From Brachycybe producta (taxonomy: Eukaryota > Arthropoda > Diplopoda > Playtdesmida > Andrognathidae): DNA of 64,000 nucleotides. Below, one piece after another: positions 35,532 through 46,418 of this stretch. The notes under the pieces are model-generated. The model was given only the letters and a program-made list of their open reading frames with translations. It had not been told where the DNA came from and did no database searches. The stretch is taken from positions 149,178 through 213,177 of the forward strand of contig JAUPFP010000127.1 in the NCBI GenBank assembly GCA_036925085.1. The letters run 5' to 3'. Position numbers and translations under genes: made by a program. Each line of letters starts with the position of its first letter. The stretch's first letter is position 1.

Positions 35532-36459
35532 AGACAGAGAGAATAATCGACTTTAAAAGCATTTTTATTAAGATGGAGTTGAGTTACCTCTATGTATATA
35601 TTATGAATAAAACCAATGAAAAAGACAATGCGATTTTCAAGGGTCAATGGAAAAGTTTGAAAAATTCACAACTTGAACTTTTTTCAAGTGACTTTTCAAA
35701 TTACAATAAAAGTGAACAATAGAGAAAAGTTTGTGTTTCTTTTGTTCTATGTTTATTTGACTCTCTTCCTTATAAATGATGTTATCAAAAAAACATTCAT
35801 AAAACTGAAATTCAGTGAAATATAACTAATAAAAATTTTAATAACTAGAGAGGGGGGTTTGAATTGTGACGTAAACTGGGTCGAATTTTGAAGGACATTA
35901 ATTTTAATATCATCATCATCATCATCATCCGTTTTAGTTTGAAAGGATCTCTCTTTCTTTTAACACGGAAAACAGAAAGAGAGAGAAATGGTCCAATCAC
36001 GAATCCTCCTCCCACTTTGCTTCAATGTATTTTAATAGGTGTTTAAGGGGCGGAATGGGGTGGGGGTCTCTATGTGAGCACAGGTGACTTAACTGGTTTT
36101 CACCTGAGTTTTCTTCTTCTTGTTGTTATTTTTCCTCGTCGAAAATTTCAAAGGAAAAAAGAAAACGTTTTGTTGTTTCTTTTTTACTTTGGTTCTTATT
36201 TGAGTTACATTAAGTTCTCGTCATTCAGAAGAAATTTTTAAGTTTTTCCTATTGTTTTTTTTTTTAATTTCTATTGTCTTAAAGTTGAGGAATGAAAATG
36301 ATGGTGAGTTACCTTTTTTTCACTGAAAAATAGTTGATTTCACAAACAATTAATGTGTGTTGCATTCAAACAAATTTATTATTAAGATTCCGATGAATTT
36401 CCGAACTTTTGATTATTCTGCAGTTTCAGAAGAGAAACATATGAAACAGGAAATTGAAA

Positions 36460-36680
36460 GTGTTTTTTTTTTAGAAACAAGGATGGGTAACACAATCACT
36501 TAAAGTTAATTAACATGTTGAAATCTTTCAAAATAAGCTTTTTATAAATTTAAAATAAAAAATATTGTCTGCTTAAAGTTGATGTATTTTCAAAGAGACA
36601 TAAAAAGCTTATTTTAAAATAATAGCAACATGAAATTAAACTTTTAAGCAGGTTCAGCTACCCTTCTAGTTTCTAAAAAA
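36460..36680. repeat. Foldback element copy
   Basis: It opens GTGTTTTTTTTTTAGAAACA and ends ACCCTTCTAGTTTCTAAAA. AAGCTTTTTATAAATTT and AAAAAGCTTATTTTAAAA sit in the arms. It forms a near-tandem pair with the copy at 36773. Confidence 0.75.
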
Positions 36681-36772
36681 AACCGCTTGCAATTATTTTT
36701 TAAGATGGTTTACGAACAGCTGATTTTCGAACTCTTGGTTATTCTGCGTATAGAGTATAAGGAGAAATTGAA

Positions 36773-36966
36773 AGTGTTTTAGAAACTAGAACGGGCAGCT
36801 GTGTGATTTATATCTTCATGTTAATTATCTTTCAAAATAAACGTTTTATAAATTTGAAAATATCGTCTGCTTAAAGTTGAAGCATTTTCAAAGGGAACTA
36901 AAAAGTTTATTTTGAAAGATATATCAACATGAAGATACTAGATGCAGCTACCCTTCTAGTTTTTTA
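36773..36966. repeat. Foldback element copy
   Basis: It opens GTGTTTTAGAAACTAGAACG and ends CTACCCTTCTAGTTTTTTAA. The arms TCATGTTAATTATCTTTC and GAAAGATATATCAACATGA are clear. Confidence 0.8.
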
Positions 36967-37919
36967 AATTTTGCTTCTGAAAAATAGAAACCAGTTTGAA
37001 CATGACGTCACGATGATGATGATTATTAAGAGGCGGAGGATTAGTAGGATGTCAATGTGTAATTTCTAAATATAGGTTATTTCATTTTGTAAGATTGCAC
37101 TCTTTGCATTTATTTCTTAGTCATGCACTGATTATATTATTTTTGCACATTTTGATGGAACTAAGTGCGAGTTTACGGATATGAGGCTAACGATGAGGAG
37201 GAGGAGGAGGAGGATATTTCCCCCACACTCCATGGAATCCAGAAACAAAAACTTAGATTTAAATATATTGTAAACGCCGGTAAAACTTTATATTTTGAAA
37301 GATTTTCACTGAAAACAAAAACTGATTTGAAAGAGAAAGTTCTTTTATTTTTTTTTCTTAAACCTATTAATTAAATTTTTGATATAAAATTGGACCACTC
37401 CCAGTAGATAAAAAAGGAGCATTTAATGGGTTGAGATCAGTGACTCCTCTTGAAGAAAGAAGGGGGGGCGTTGGGTTTAACCCTTTCTTATTGGTTAGAT
37501 TGGACACCGATCGCAGAGAGAACCAGAACCAAAAACCACCATCAAAGTAGGTTCCTTGATCTCTTTTTAAATATTTCTTATTAAAACACTGTCCTCTCAG
37601 GAATTCTTGGGTGGCGGTGGTCGGTCACTTGTCAGCACATCATGGAGCACGTCACACACCACGGGGATCGGGATATCTCTCTCTCTCTCTCTCTCTGAAA
37701 AAAAAAACTTCCTTTCTAAAAATGAATTTTAAGACAGGTATTTGTTGCATATGCAAACTTAAGAACAATTAAATAGAATTCTGTTGTTATTCTACATTTT
37801 GAAAAGAAGACAGGAAAAGGAGAAATATGCTTTAAAAAACAAACTAGAAGAGTAAATGAATCAACTTAAGTCGTTTCATGAACAGCTGATTTTCAAAAGT
37901 TTTCTGAAGTTTTTATGAA

Positions 37920-38092
37920 AGTGTGTTAGAAACTAGAAAGGTAGCTCAAGCATGTTATTTCATTTTGAGATTTTTTTAAATAAGCTTTTATTAGACAAAT
38001 ATTATTAAAAATATATGTTCTGCTTAAAAGTTGGGTCATGAAAATACACTTTTAAGTGTGATTCTGCGACCCCTCCTAGTTTGTAAAACACA
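37920..38092. repeat. Foldback element copy
   Basis: It opens GTGTGTTAGAAACTAGAAAG and ends CCCCTCCTAGTTTGTAAAAC. It lies about 430 bp upstream of the Gly-rich protein gene. Confidence 0.7.
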
Positions 38093-38517
38093 TTTTCTAG
38101 TTTCTCTTCAGTTTTCTCACCTAAAAAACAGAAATAACCAAGATTTCTTGAAATTCCTAAACCATCTTAAAAAAGTTGCTTCTTTCGTCACAAATTTACG
38201 GTTACATTTTACGAAATCACATCTTAAGCACATCTTAAAAATGATGGCTAATAATCGACCCCCCAAAAAAAAGATTTCTCTCACGAATATTTGAACTAAA
38301 TTAAAAATATATGAAACATAAACCATCAAATTTTTATTATCTGAGAAAAAACATTTAGAAAAATTTAGAACAAAGTTCCGGCACTTCGAGAAGGAACTTT
38401 GAGACTGACTTACAACAGTCAGAACCGAAGTCATGGCACTTCGAGAGGGATTTGAAGTTCGAAACGAAGTTTGTTTGTTTGTTTGTTTGCAACACAAATC
38501 GAGTGTTCTGCTACGAG

Positions 38518-39380
38518 ATGAGAATGTTGTTGTCCAACATGAATTGGATGTTTCAGGTGTCCACTTTAAACGTTTTTTTGGGATTATTTCTGGTTCCTAT
38601 GGTCACCGGACTTCCTCTAAATGACGCTCCTTCTACTCAGAGGAACGATCCGGCTTACGATATGTATCGTAACTTTGCAGGAAGTTTTCCACCTTATGCG
38701 AATCCGATGAATTTCCTTCCGCAAGGATTTCCTAATCCGGCTGCTTATTTCCCCGGTGGTCAGTTTCCTTTTGGAGGTGGCGTCGGAGGTGGAGGAGGAG
38801 CTCCATTCATTCCTCAGTATCCCGGCTCCATATATGGTCAGTATCCCGGTCAAATTCCCTTCGGAACACCAGGTGGTGTTGTACCGGGTTATGGTCCACC
38901 AGTTAATTTCGGTCAGTACGGTAACTCCATTTATCCTATTCTGAACGGGATGGGTTATTCCGGACCTTTTTACGGTTCCGAAGTTGGGGTTGCTAATCCT
39001 AGCTATGGAAATACAGGAAGTGGCGGTTTTCCTCCCTCTTCCTCTCCCGGAGCTGGAGCCGGAGCCTTTGCCAGTGGCGGCACTCAACAGACAGGAGGTG
39101 TTCCGATCGTAAACACACGATTCAACAACGGTGCCGGGACGGGACGTCCTGGTGGTTCGTAACTTCGAATTCTCGGACGTCGCCAGTAGGAGTTTTGTTT
39201 TTTAAAAAATCGAAACCTGTTTTAGGTTCTTCTTCGGTCGTTCGGACCAGCGATGGTGGTCAAGTGGCTGTTTCCGTAAAGAGTTCACCCGATGGTAGAC
39301 CCATATTTCGTTCGCAGACCGTTCAAGGGCCGAATTCTTCCGGCACGGCTTTTGCCTTCGCCTCTCAAAGTAAAGCTTAA
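38518..39380 (+). CDS. Secreted Gly/Pro/Tyr-rich protein, two exons
   Basis: Exons are 38518-39154 and 39226-39380; the 71-nt intron is phase 1 and the total is 264 codons including TAA. The exact donor could lie 3 bp earlier. From MRMLLSNMNWMFQ a hydrophobic segment (VFLGLFLVPMVTG) looks like a signal peptide, with cleavage near TG|LPLND. The mature part is low-complexity: FPFGGGVGGGGG, repeats of (Q)YPG and YG, many Pro, Asn and Ser, and almost no charge or Cys. The C-terminal exon differs, reading VRTSDGGQVAVSVKSSPDG and ending AFAFASQSKA. The composition resembles extracellular structural proteins such as arthropod cuticle, egg-shell or silk-type proteins; that role is inference. A possible acceptor (TTTCAG|GTGTCC at about 38557) means the signal-peptide start could be split by an unseen intron. 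Confidence 0.78.
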
Positions 39381-39457
39381 TTAAGGCGAAAATTGGAGGG
39401 TTTTTTAAACTTGACGATAATGGTTATTTTTGTACTAAACTATTCTTTTGTACTGAC

Positions 39458-39463
39458 AATAAA
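39458..39463 (+). terminator. AATAAA polyadenylation signal of the Gly-rich gene
   Basis: AATAAA lies 78 nt after the stop codon, in GACAATAAAACTGATTGG, followed by a T-rich stretch. Cleavage would be expected around 39475-39490. Confidence 0.7.
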
Positions 39464-39627
39464 ACTGATTGGTTTTTTCTAGTATTTATTATTTTTTTCT
39501 AATTGAAAGGATTTTGAAGACATTCGACTTCTTTGGTTCACACTGAATGTTTTATAAGACATCTTATCTTGCAAAATATGCAAATGAACAAGGATTCTTT
39601 GGTTTTTCTTGCATTTCAAATGGATAG

Positions 39628-39893
39628 TGTTTAAGAAACTAGAAGAGTAAATGTGTAAAAAGATTTTCATGTTCATATTCTTTCAAAACACTTCCTCTTG
39701 CAAAAAAAATCTGAAAAACCCTACATTTTAACGTCAGTAACTTTAAAAAATAAACTTTTTGTATGATCGTTTTTGAAATGATTAATTTTGTATTTTTTGA
39801 AATGCAAATTGTAAATAATAGTTTATTTTAAAAAAATCTACTGTAGGTGAAAATGCGAGTTAAGCGATTTACTCTTCTAGTTTCTAAACCACT
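39628..39893. repeat. Foldback element between converging genes
   Basis: It opens TTTAAGAAACTAGAAGAGTA and ends TACTCTTCTAGTTTCTAAAC. It contains AAAAATAAACTTTTTGT and, in the other arm, AATAGTTTATTTTAAAA, that is, AATAAA on both strands. It sits between the 3' ends of the Gly-rich gene (+) and HACE1 (-) and is the first place downstream of the HACE1 stop with an AATAAA. Confidence 0.8.
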
Positions 39894-40068
39894 TTTAATT
39901 TGTCTGCTATTTATATTCTATTCCAATTGGTCCTCTTTCATCTGCATATTTTTCAAATGACCGATTTAAAAACAGTTTTAAGTGGATGTTTTTTTAACTG
40001 TGACTGGACTAGAAGACTCCGACCGTTGTTTCTCTCCCTCTCTCTCTCTCCTTGGGTATCGTCTCTCT

Positions 40069-43000
40069 TCAGGGCATTCCGTACCCTTGACTTCCACAGG
40101 AAATGGCCACCACCAACTTCCTCTTAAGTTCTTCCTTCGAAGCGTAAGTTGGAATCTTTAGTAGATTTATACTAAAAATAAAGGGTGAAGAGGTTAAAAG
40201 GTTAATTTTGAGTACGGTCTCCATTGTATGCTCACCACGTGCTGGCCGTTGGAAGAAGGTGAACATTGTGTTCCACTTGAGTTATGGTGAACCGCTGTGG
40301 TCCATCGGCTCCATTCAGATGAGCAAATCCATTGTGAGGAACACGAGAACTGTTTTGCACAGAAATATAAGACTACAGATAAGAACGTGGTTTTGTTGGT
40401 TTCGTTGCAGCTTTTAACGGGACCTTCCAGTTACGAACTGTAGTAACTGCGCTCTTTCATCCCAGGACAACTCCTCAATCACTTCCCAGAACCACTGTCA
40501 CATTCAAGAGACACAGAATGAGACTTAAGATCGGATTAAAAGTAACGGAGAAAACCCGAGACCTCGATTAGTTTCGAATCCTTAGTACAAAAATTGTATT
40601 CTGTGTTCTGTTTCCAGTCGTCGAGATCCACAACCGGAGATCCGGATAAAAGAATCTCCTGTTAGAAAGAAGAAGAAGAAGAAAAAAACACATATAAATC
40701 GTATGCCACATTTATAGTCGAGTAATTGGCGATCAGTTCCACTTTGATTTGCATATTTAATATTGTGACACAGGTCAGACGGAGGACGTGGTCGAGAAAT
40801 GATCGACATATGAACACGACATGAAATGGTGAAACGAGAATCTTTTGTTTTTTTTAGCAACTTACTGAAATTAGAAGAGTAAACGAAATCGCCTGAATAC
40901 ATTTCTTACGATAATATCTTTCAAAATGAACTTTTTACGATAGATGGAAATCTTTTTTCAACATTTTTTTTGTTGGACAAAATAAATTTCATATTTTCCT
41001 CCCCAAAGAAACTATTATAAAAAGTTTATTTTGAAAGATATCACCGTGAAAATGATCTACACGTATATTACTCTTCTAGTTTTAACACTTCAAACTGAAC
41101 TAAAGAAACGCCACCATTTTGCAAAACTGACCAGTTCAAAGTGGTCAAAAAGTTGGACGAGAGACGGAGGAACAAAAGTGTGAAATCCCTCGAGAAAACT
41201 GTCGATCTGAGGTTGAATCGCTCTCGTCATTCGTAACTCCGTCACTAACTGAACGTATTCGTGCTGTTTGTTATACAAATATATAATATCAAAGGTTAAA
41301 AATGTTGTTTTGTTTTCACGCGAGGACCTTCGAACCTTGTTTTGTTCCGTGACCGTGATCTGACTCCCCGAAGGTTTCAGTTCGACCTCCTGCATCTGTC
41401 CGAAAACGTCGGTCTCGACGCAAAAGGTGAGATCGAGACCAAGATCGGCTATGTTATGATCTAGAATCCATTGTAAGTTCTTTGCATATTCGGGATCGAG
41501 AGAAGCGACGTCTTTGTAGCTGACCGGAATGCCTAGAATGTGTTTGTAGAAGGATCTCGTGAAACTGACGTTCAGAACCTGTTTGTGATAAAGGGCAAGT
41601 CCCATCGCTTCTCCGGCAAACTTAAAGTACGCCAAGTGGTCTGGGTTAATGGCCGAATTACTGTTCGGTTGGAAAGTGCTTCCGTCCGTGCTCTGAGTGA
41701 AGAGAGCGTAATCTGGGTTCAGGACTTCTCTGGACAAAATGTCGAACCACTCGCGGACAACTCCCTGGCCGAGACCGTCCTCTCCTTCGAAAGCAACGTT
41801 CAGACCTTTCTTTAGCTTATCTGGGTTGGCTTTTTGAAGCGCTTTACAGCTGCTGTCGAAGATGTTATCTAGAATATGAGAGACAGAAAAAAAAGACCCA
41901 AACTTGAGAAAACTTATTTTTGCTCGTCTTCCGGTGCCACCGTAACGCAAGGGTAGAATGGATTCATATCACTTTACTTTATCCATTTAAAGTTAACTTG
42001 ACTTAAATCAACAAAAATCGGAATTTTTCTCCACCCTGCGACAGTTTTGAAATTGCAAGTGATACTGTCTAGGCAGCTGACCTCTTCGAACACGAAGAGC
42101 GAGATCGGAAAGAGCGTTATGAACGGTGTCCTGCTCCTGTTCTGAAGGACGAAGATGTTCGTAGAACCACCTTTTACGTATCGGAAACGGTTGCTGGTGT
42201 ACGATGTGTAAGAATCTCGACATGAGTTCCGGACAATCGAGAAGGAATGTGAAGTAATCAAATATCACAGATGGATCTCTAACGAAAAAGACAAAAGTTT
42301 CTCGTTAGTTCGACAGAACCTTTGAGGAAACGCTGGACTCGTTAACCACCTTGCAACTAAGAACTTCAGAACGGTGTTGTGGCGACAGACGAACTCGATG
42401 AACCTAGGTGGAGTCAATCTGAAAGAGAAATCGGAGAAAACTGTATCACTATTGAACTCTGATTATTGGAAATCGTGGAAACGTTGACGTACTTCTCTGG
42501 TGTGCGACAGTCGCAGTACATATAATAAGCTTTGATGACGGCACAGAGACGAAGCGAAGTGACGTTGACGATATCTTCATGTGACGAAAGATCTTTCGGA
42601 CTAGAACAAACGATCGTAATGGGATCGACATCGAAACTAGCTGATGCTTCCACTCCTTCACAGTCTTCGAAGGTGTTTCTGTTCGGTTCGACACGAGTAT
42701 CGTCGGCGATTGTCGTCATCTCTAACGCAGTCGAAGCTAAAGCCGTGTCGTAGTCGTCGCAACAACTACTACCTGCCGTCAGTTCGGTATGGTTCGATAC
42801 AGCGATACAAAACGACGAAGAGTCTTTCGCGTGGTCTGATTTGTGCCATAAGAAAGTGTCTCTTAGAGTTCGAGCTTCGACGTCATCGTAGGAGACTTTG
42901 CTCGTTCCGGACGTTGCGATCTTATCGGCATCGTCTGTTAGCCGACCATCGATGTGGCTGATCTCCGATTTGAGAAGGAGCATCCATTCTTCGAGAGAAT

Positions 43001-46000
43001 CCCACAAGAGTTCGACCGGAACGACGAGAGAATGAGTCTTGGAAGAATTGAAGTTGACACAATGAACCGTGTATGGAACGGGATGAATCAACTGACAAAG
43101 ACGGCAAAAGAATCGAGCACAACGTAGAAAACTATGGACCTTTAATTTTCATTTAAAGAGAAATTGACAAGTTAACTAAAAGCCTTTTTTGTCGTAAAAT
43201 ATACGAGGAGACTTTTACGATTCTACCTGCGATTCGAAGTCACTAGATACACTCAAGAGTTTATGTCCAGTGTGAGAAAACATTTCGGCCAGTCCTTTGA
43301 GGATTCGATTCTGAGGAATTTCACCGAGTTGAACCATGTACGAGAGAACACGAAAAACGGCCGATTCTTTGAGTTCGGTTCTTGGAACGAAAGACAGAAG
43401 ATGTGTATAGAGACGAGGAAAATGTTGAAGAATCACTTCACAAGTCTCTCCGTAGCCACCCTTTAGACAAAAAAAAAAGACCAAAAACACATTAAGTGGT
43501 GGACACTGGTCAAGTAGTAGATAAAGGATTCCCAACCTGAACACAGAGTTCCAAGGGTGAGATGCCGTAGTTGTCGGCTAGGAATTGAGCGTCTCGAGAC
43601 AAGAGAATCTGAGCCGTGTCTCTTTGACCGTGTCTTAATTAAAGAGTTCGAAAAAACTATAAGAGTTGAGTGTCTTTTGAAAAGCTGACACTTAAGTCTC
43701 GGCGAGTATACACTCGATTTTTCTAACTCACTTGCAAGCAAATGCTAGAGGAGTCGCTCCGACAAAGTTCCGAACGTTGATGTTGGCGTTGTTGTCCAAC
43801 AGACACACGACGGTCTTATATTTTAAACGATATTACAAAACGAAACAATAGGAATTAATTATTGTTTATTTTGCTAAAAGGATTTACTTTGTGCCTCTCT
43901 CCTCTCCATTTCTCAACTTAGAACTTGAGTACAAATTTTACTATATTTTAAAGTTTCTTAGAAACTAGAAGAGTAAATAAAAGAATGAAATAATTCATTT
44001 TAATGACGATATCTTACAAAATAAACCTTTTACAAGAGACTTGTTAAACGAAATTCAAAAGTGTATTCGAAAGTAGACTTGACGGTATCTTTGAAAAAAA
44101 AACATTTAATGACAGTTTTCGAAAACCAAATTGGAGAACCTTAACGTTGAAAAAAAAAACCCCACCAGTTGTGCATTTTCGTACCATAAAAAGTTTATTT
44201 TCAAAGATATTGTGATGCAAATAACATTATTGGAAATTGTTATCACTGAAAGGATTCAATTATGTGCAACTTTAAGGGGGGTGAGGGAGGATTAGATCCG
44301 ATTTCAGGTTGTTTGGTCGTGATTTTGACAATAAATTAAAGCTTCTTCTCGAGGCTTTTTGTTGTTTTTTCAAACATCAATTTCCATTATTAATAAATGT
44401 TGTTTCTATTTTCTTGTTCTAATGTAATGGTGTAACCCAAACTTCATTAATCATGTTGATAAATTATTATAAAGATGATGCTGTCACAAAAATATATTAA
44501 GACAAAAATGACACAATTTAACTTCAGGGCTCTTCGTCTTTATTTCGTTATTTTGTTTTAGATCGTCATTATTTCTGGATGGAATTTGCAAACTGAAGAC
44601 GACAACCAAAAGTAAGAGTTTTATCAACAAATCTAATTCGAATAAAAAATGTTTTGAGGCGACTTTAAATAACTTTAAATAAAACGATGCAAAGATTGTG
44701 TTTCCGAAGTGTTTTTTTAAGATGGGTTTATGAACATCTGAATATTACTTTCGGCCTCTTTCTTCATTATATTCTGTCTTTCAAACGAGCAAACAGAACG
44801 TGTTTTAGAAACTGGAACAGTTGCTTTAAAAGGGTATTTTCATGTTGATATCTTTCAAAATAAACTTTTTATAGACAAAAATTAAAAAAATATCATTTTC
44901 AAAATTAACACAAAATACTTATTTTTTTTAAAGATATCAACATGAAATTGAAAATACCTTTAAGTGGTTGAGCTACCCCTTCTAATTTCTCTTCGAAAAG
45001 ACGTTAAATTTTTGAAAAAGTTTCATAAAAAGTTTTATTTTTAATGATGTTGACATGAAACTACCTTCATTTTGTATAATTTAATATCTCGAGTGACGTC
45101 GAGAAGAAAAAAGTCCACCAAATTTAATGTTTTTCGTATAAAAGTTGTACAAAAAAACCTTTAAATTCGAACAACTTTCATAAAAAGTTTATTTCGAAAG
45201 ACACTGTCGATAGAAATTGTCAAAAGTCTCGAGTTCGTAACTTGTAAGGAATTAAAGAGCGACACTCCTCGTCGATTGTTTTCTAGTTTCCTAGAGTAGA
45301 ATAAACATACCGTCTTGTGTCCGTTCTGACAGGCCATGTGCAGCGCCGTTTGACCCTGTCCATCCTCGACATCGACGTCAATGACATACTGCAGCAGATC
45401 GTGCAGTAATTCGGTGCGTCCGTTGACCGCTAGCCAGTGTAGAGTGGTCAGTCCTTCGTTGTTTCGTATGTTCACATCGGCCTTGTATTCTAACAGTTTG
45501 GTCATACATTTCTTTTGTCCGTTTCGTGCTGCCAAATGGAGGGCGGTGCAGCCGGACATGTCTTGATAGTGGACATCAGCTCCACGTTTTAGTAGGAGGC
45601 AAAGACATTCGTAAGAACCGCAACTGAAAACGCACGAGAGACACAAGTTACTCATGGGGATTTGCGGTTCTTCTTCTTCTTCTTTAAATGTTTCTGCCCT
45701 TCCGTTACTTTGCTGCTATTTGAAGGAAGTTCCTTTGAGCTCGTCCCGATGGATAGTTAATGTCCAGAGTGGAACTGGCCAACAGTTCGGCCACTGACCT
45801 ACACTCAAGTTAGCATATAATAAACGATTACGTAACAAACTTCTTATCGTAACTCGTTTCTAAATTTGCTAGAAACTAGAAAAATAGGCGAATGCGCCGT
45901 TCTAATCTAATCTTTCTAAATATAGCAATTAAAAATGATCAGATTTTCTTTGGTAAATGAAAAATGATCATTTTTTTTTCAAAAAAAAAAGCTGCTCTAG

Positions 46001-46418
46001 ACAGTTTATTTTGAAAGATATTGTCACTGTAGGCCTATACATTGTTGTTATTAGGCCATCCTACTACTTTTCTAGTTTCTTTAGAAAACTTTGAATTTTC
46101 TTGTTTAATGTTGGTTTTGAAATGCAATTTTTCTGTATTTGTCTGTGGTAATTAGAAGTAATCTCGTTTCGTAACGTAGATGTGTCTCTTGTGTGCAATT
46201 ATTTACAAGAAAACTCCGAACTTACCGATGTTGGTTGGCGATGATCATTGGCATAAGTACGTAAGCGGCTGAACTGGGATCTGTGGTGGAGAAAGCAATT
46301 TTGTTTCTTAGAAAACTGGTTTCGAACTATCTCTCTCTCTTTCTTTCAATTTACCCGATGGAAGTTCGACAGTTCTGGCATTTCGTAAGGAACGTCTTAT
46401 CTGTTGAACGAACTCCAT
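40069..46418 (-). CDS. HACE1: HACE1, ankyrin-repeat HECT E3 ubiquitin ligase, complete, 16 exons
   Basis: HACE1 ubiquitinates proteins, in vertebrates notably active RAC1. Minus-strand exons: 46418-46355, 46280-46226, 45798-45709, 45623-45311, 43814-43732, 43633-43537, 43460-43227, 43139-42493, 42418-42350, 42278-42082, 41868-41336, 41263-41132, 40658-40563, 40494-40424, 40349-40236, 40171-40069. They sum to 2898 nt: 965 residues plus TGA, all phases agreeing. The N-terminus ([14 protein letters not shown]) matches the family. Ankyrin repeats span about residues 40-265 ([49 protein letters not shown]). Exon 8 adds a Ser/Asp-rich linker that probably makes this protein longer than the 909-residue human one. 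The HECT domain fills about residues 630-965 ([24 protein letters not shown]). The catalytic Cys is residue 932 (PTASTC|INLLKIP), its codon split by the last intron. The C-terminus GSQGYGMP keeps the acidic/hydrophobic tail position. Confidence 0.97.
40869..41083. repeat. Foldback element in HACE1 intron 12
   Basis: It opens GAAATTAGAAGAGTAAACGA and ends TTACTCTTCTAGTTTTAACA. The paired arms ATAATATCTTTCAAAATGAA and AGTTTATTTTGAAAGATATC are present. It makes up nearly half of a 473-nt intron and ends about 50 nt from the upstream exon. Confidence 0.8.
43955..44225. repeat. Foldback element in HACE1 intron 4
   Basis: It opens TTTCTTAGAAACTAGAAGAG. The inner ACGATATCTTACAAAATAAA pairs with AAAGTTTATTTTCAAAGATA. 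The right terminus is lost. It is one of two copies in this 1.5-kb intron. Confidence 0.7.
44800..44993. repeat. Second foldback element in HACE1 intron 4
   Basis: It opens GTGTTTTAGAAACTGGAACA and ends GCTACCCCTTCTAATTTCTC. The arms CATGTTGATATCTTTCAAAA and AAAGATATCAACATGAAATT are well kept. Confidence 0.8.
45868..46083. repeat. Foldback element in HACE1 intron 2
   Basis: It opens GCTAGAAACTAGAAAAATAG and ends ACTTTTCTAGTTTCTTTAG. It accounts for about half of a 427-nt intron flanked by a 55-bp and a 90-bp exon. Confidence 0.7.

Larger units (their letters stand above)
33782..38517. other. Gene-free stretch
   Basis: No exon is supported between the four-helix protein gene and the Gly-rich protein gene. 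The stretch holds foldback copies and halves (34371, 35108, 36460-36680, 36773-36966, 37920-38092), a palindrome at 35337-35531, and TCA, GGA and CT microsatellites. The 300 bp before 38517 should contain the promoter of the Gly-rich gene, but I see no convincing TATA element. Confidence 0.55.
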
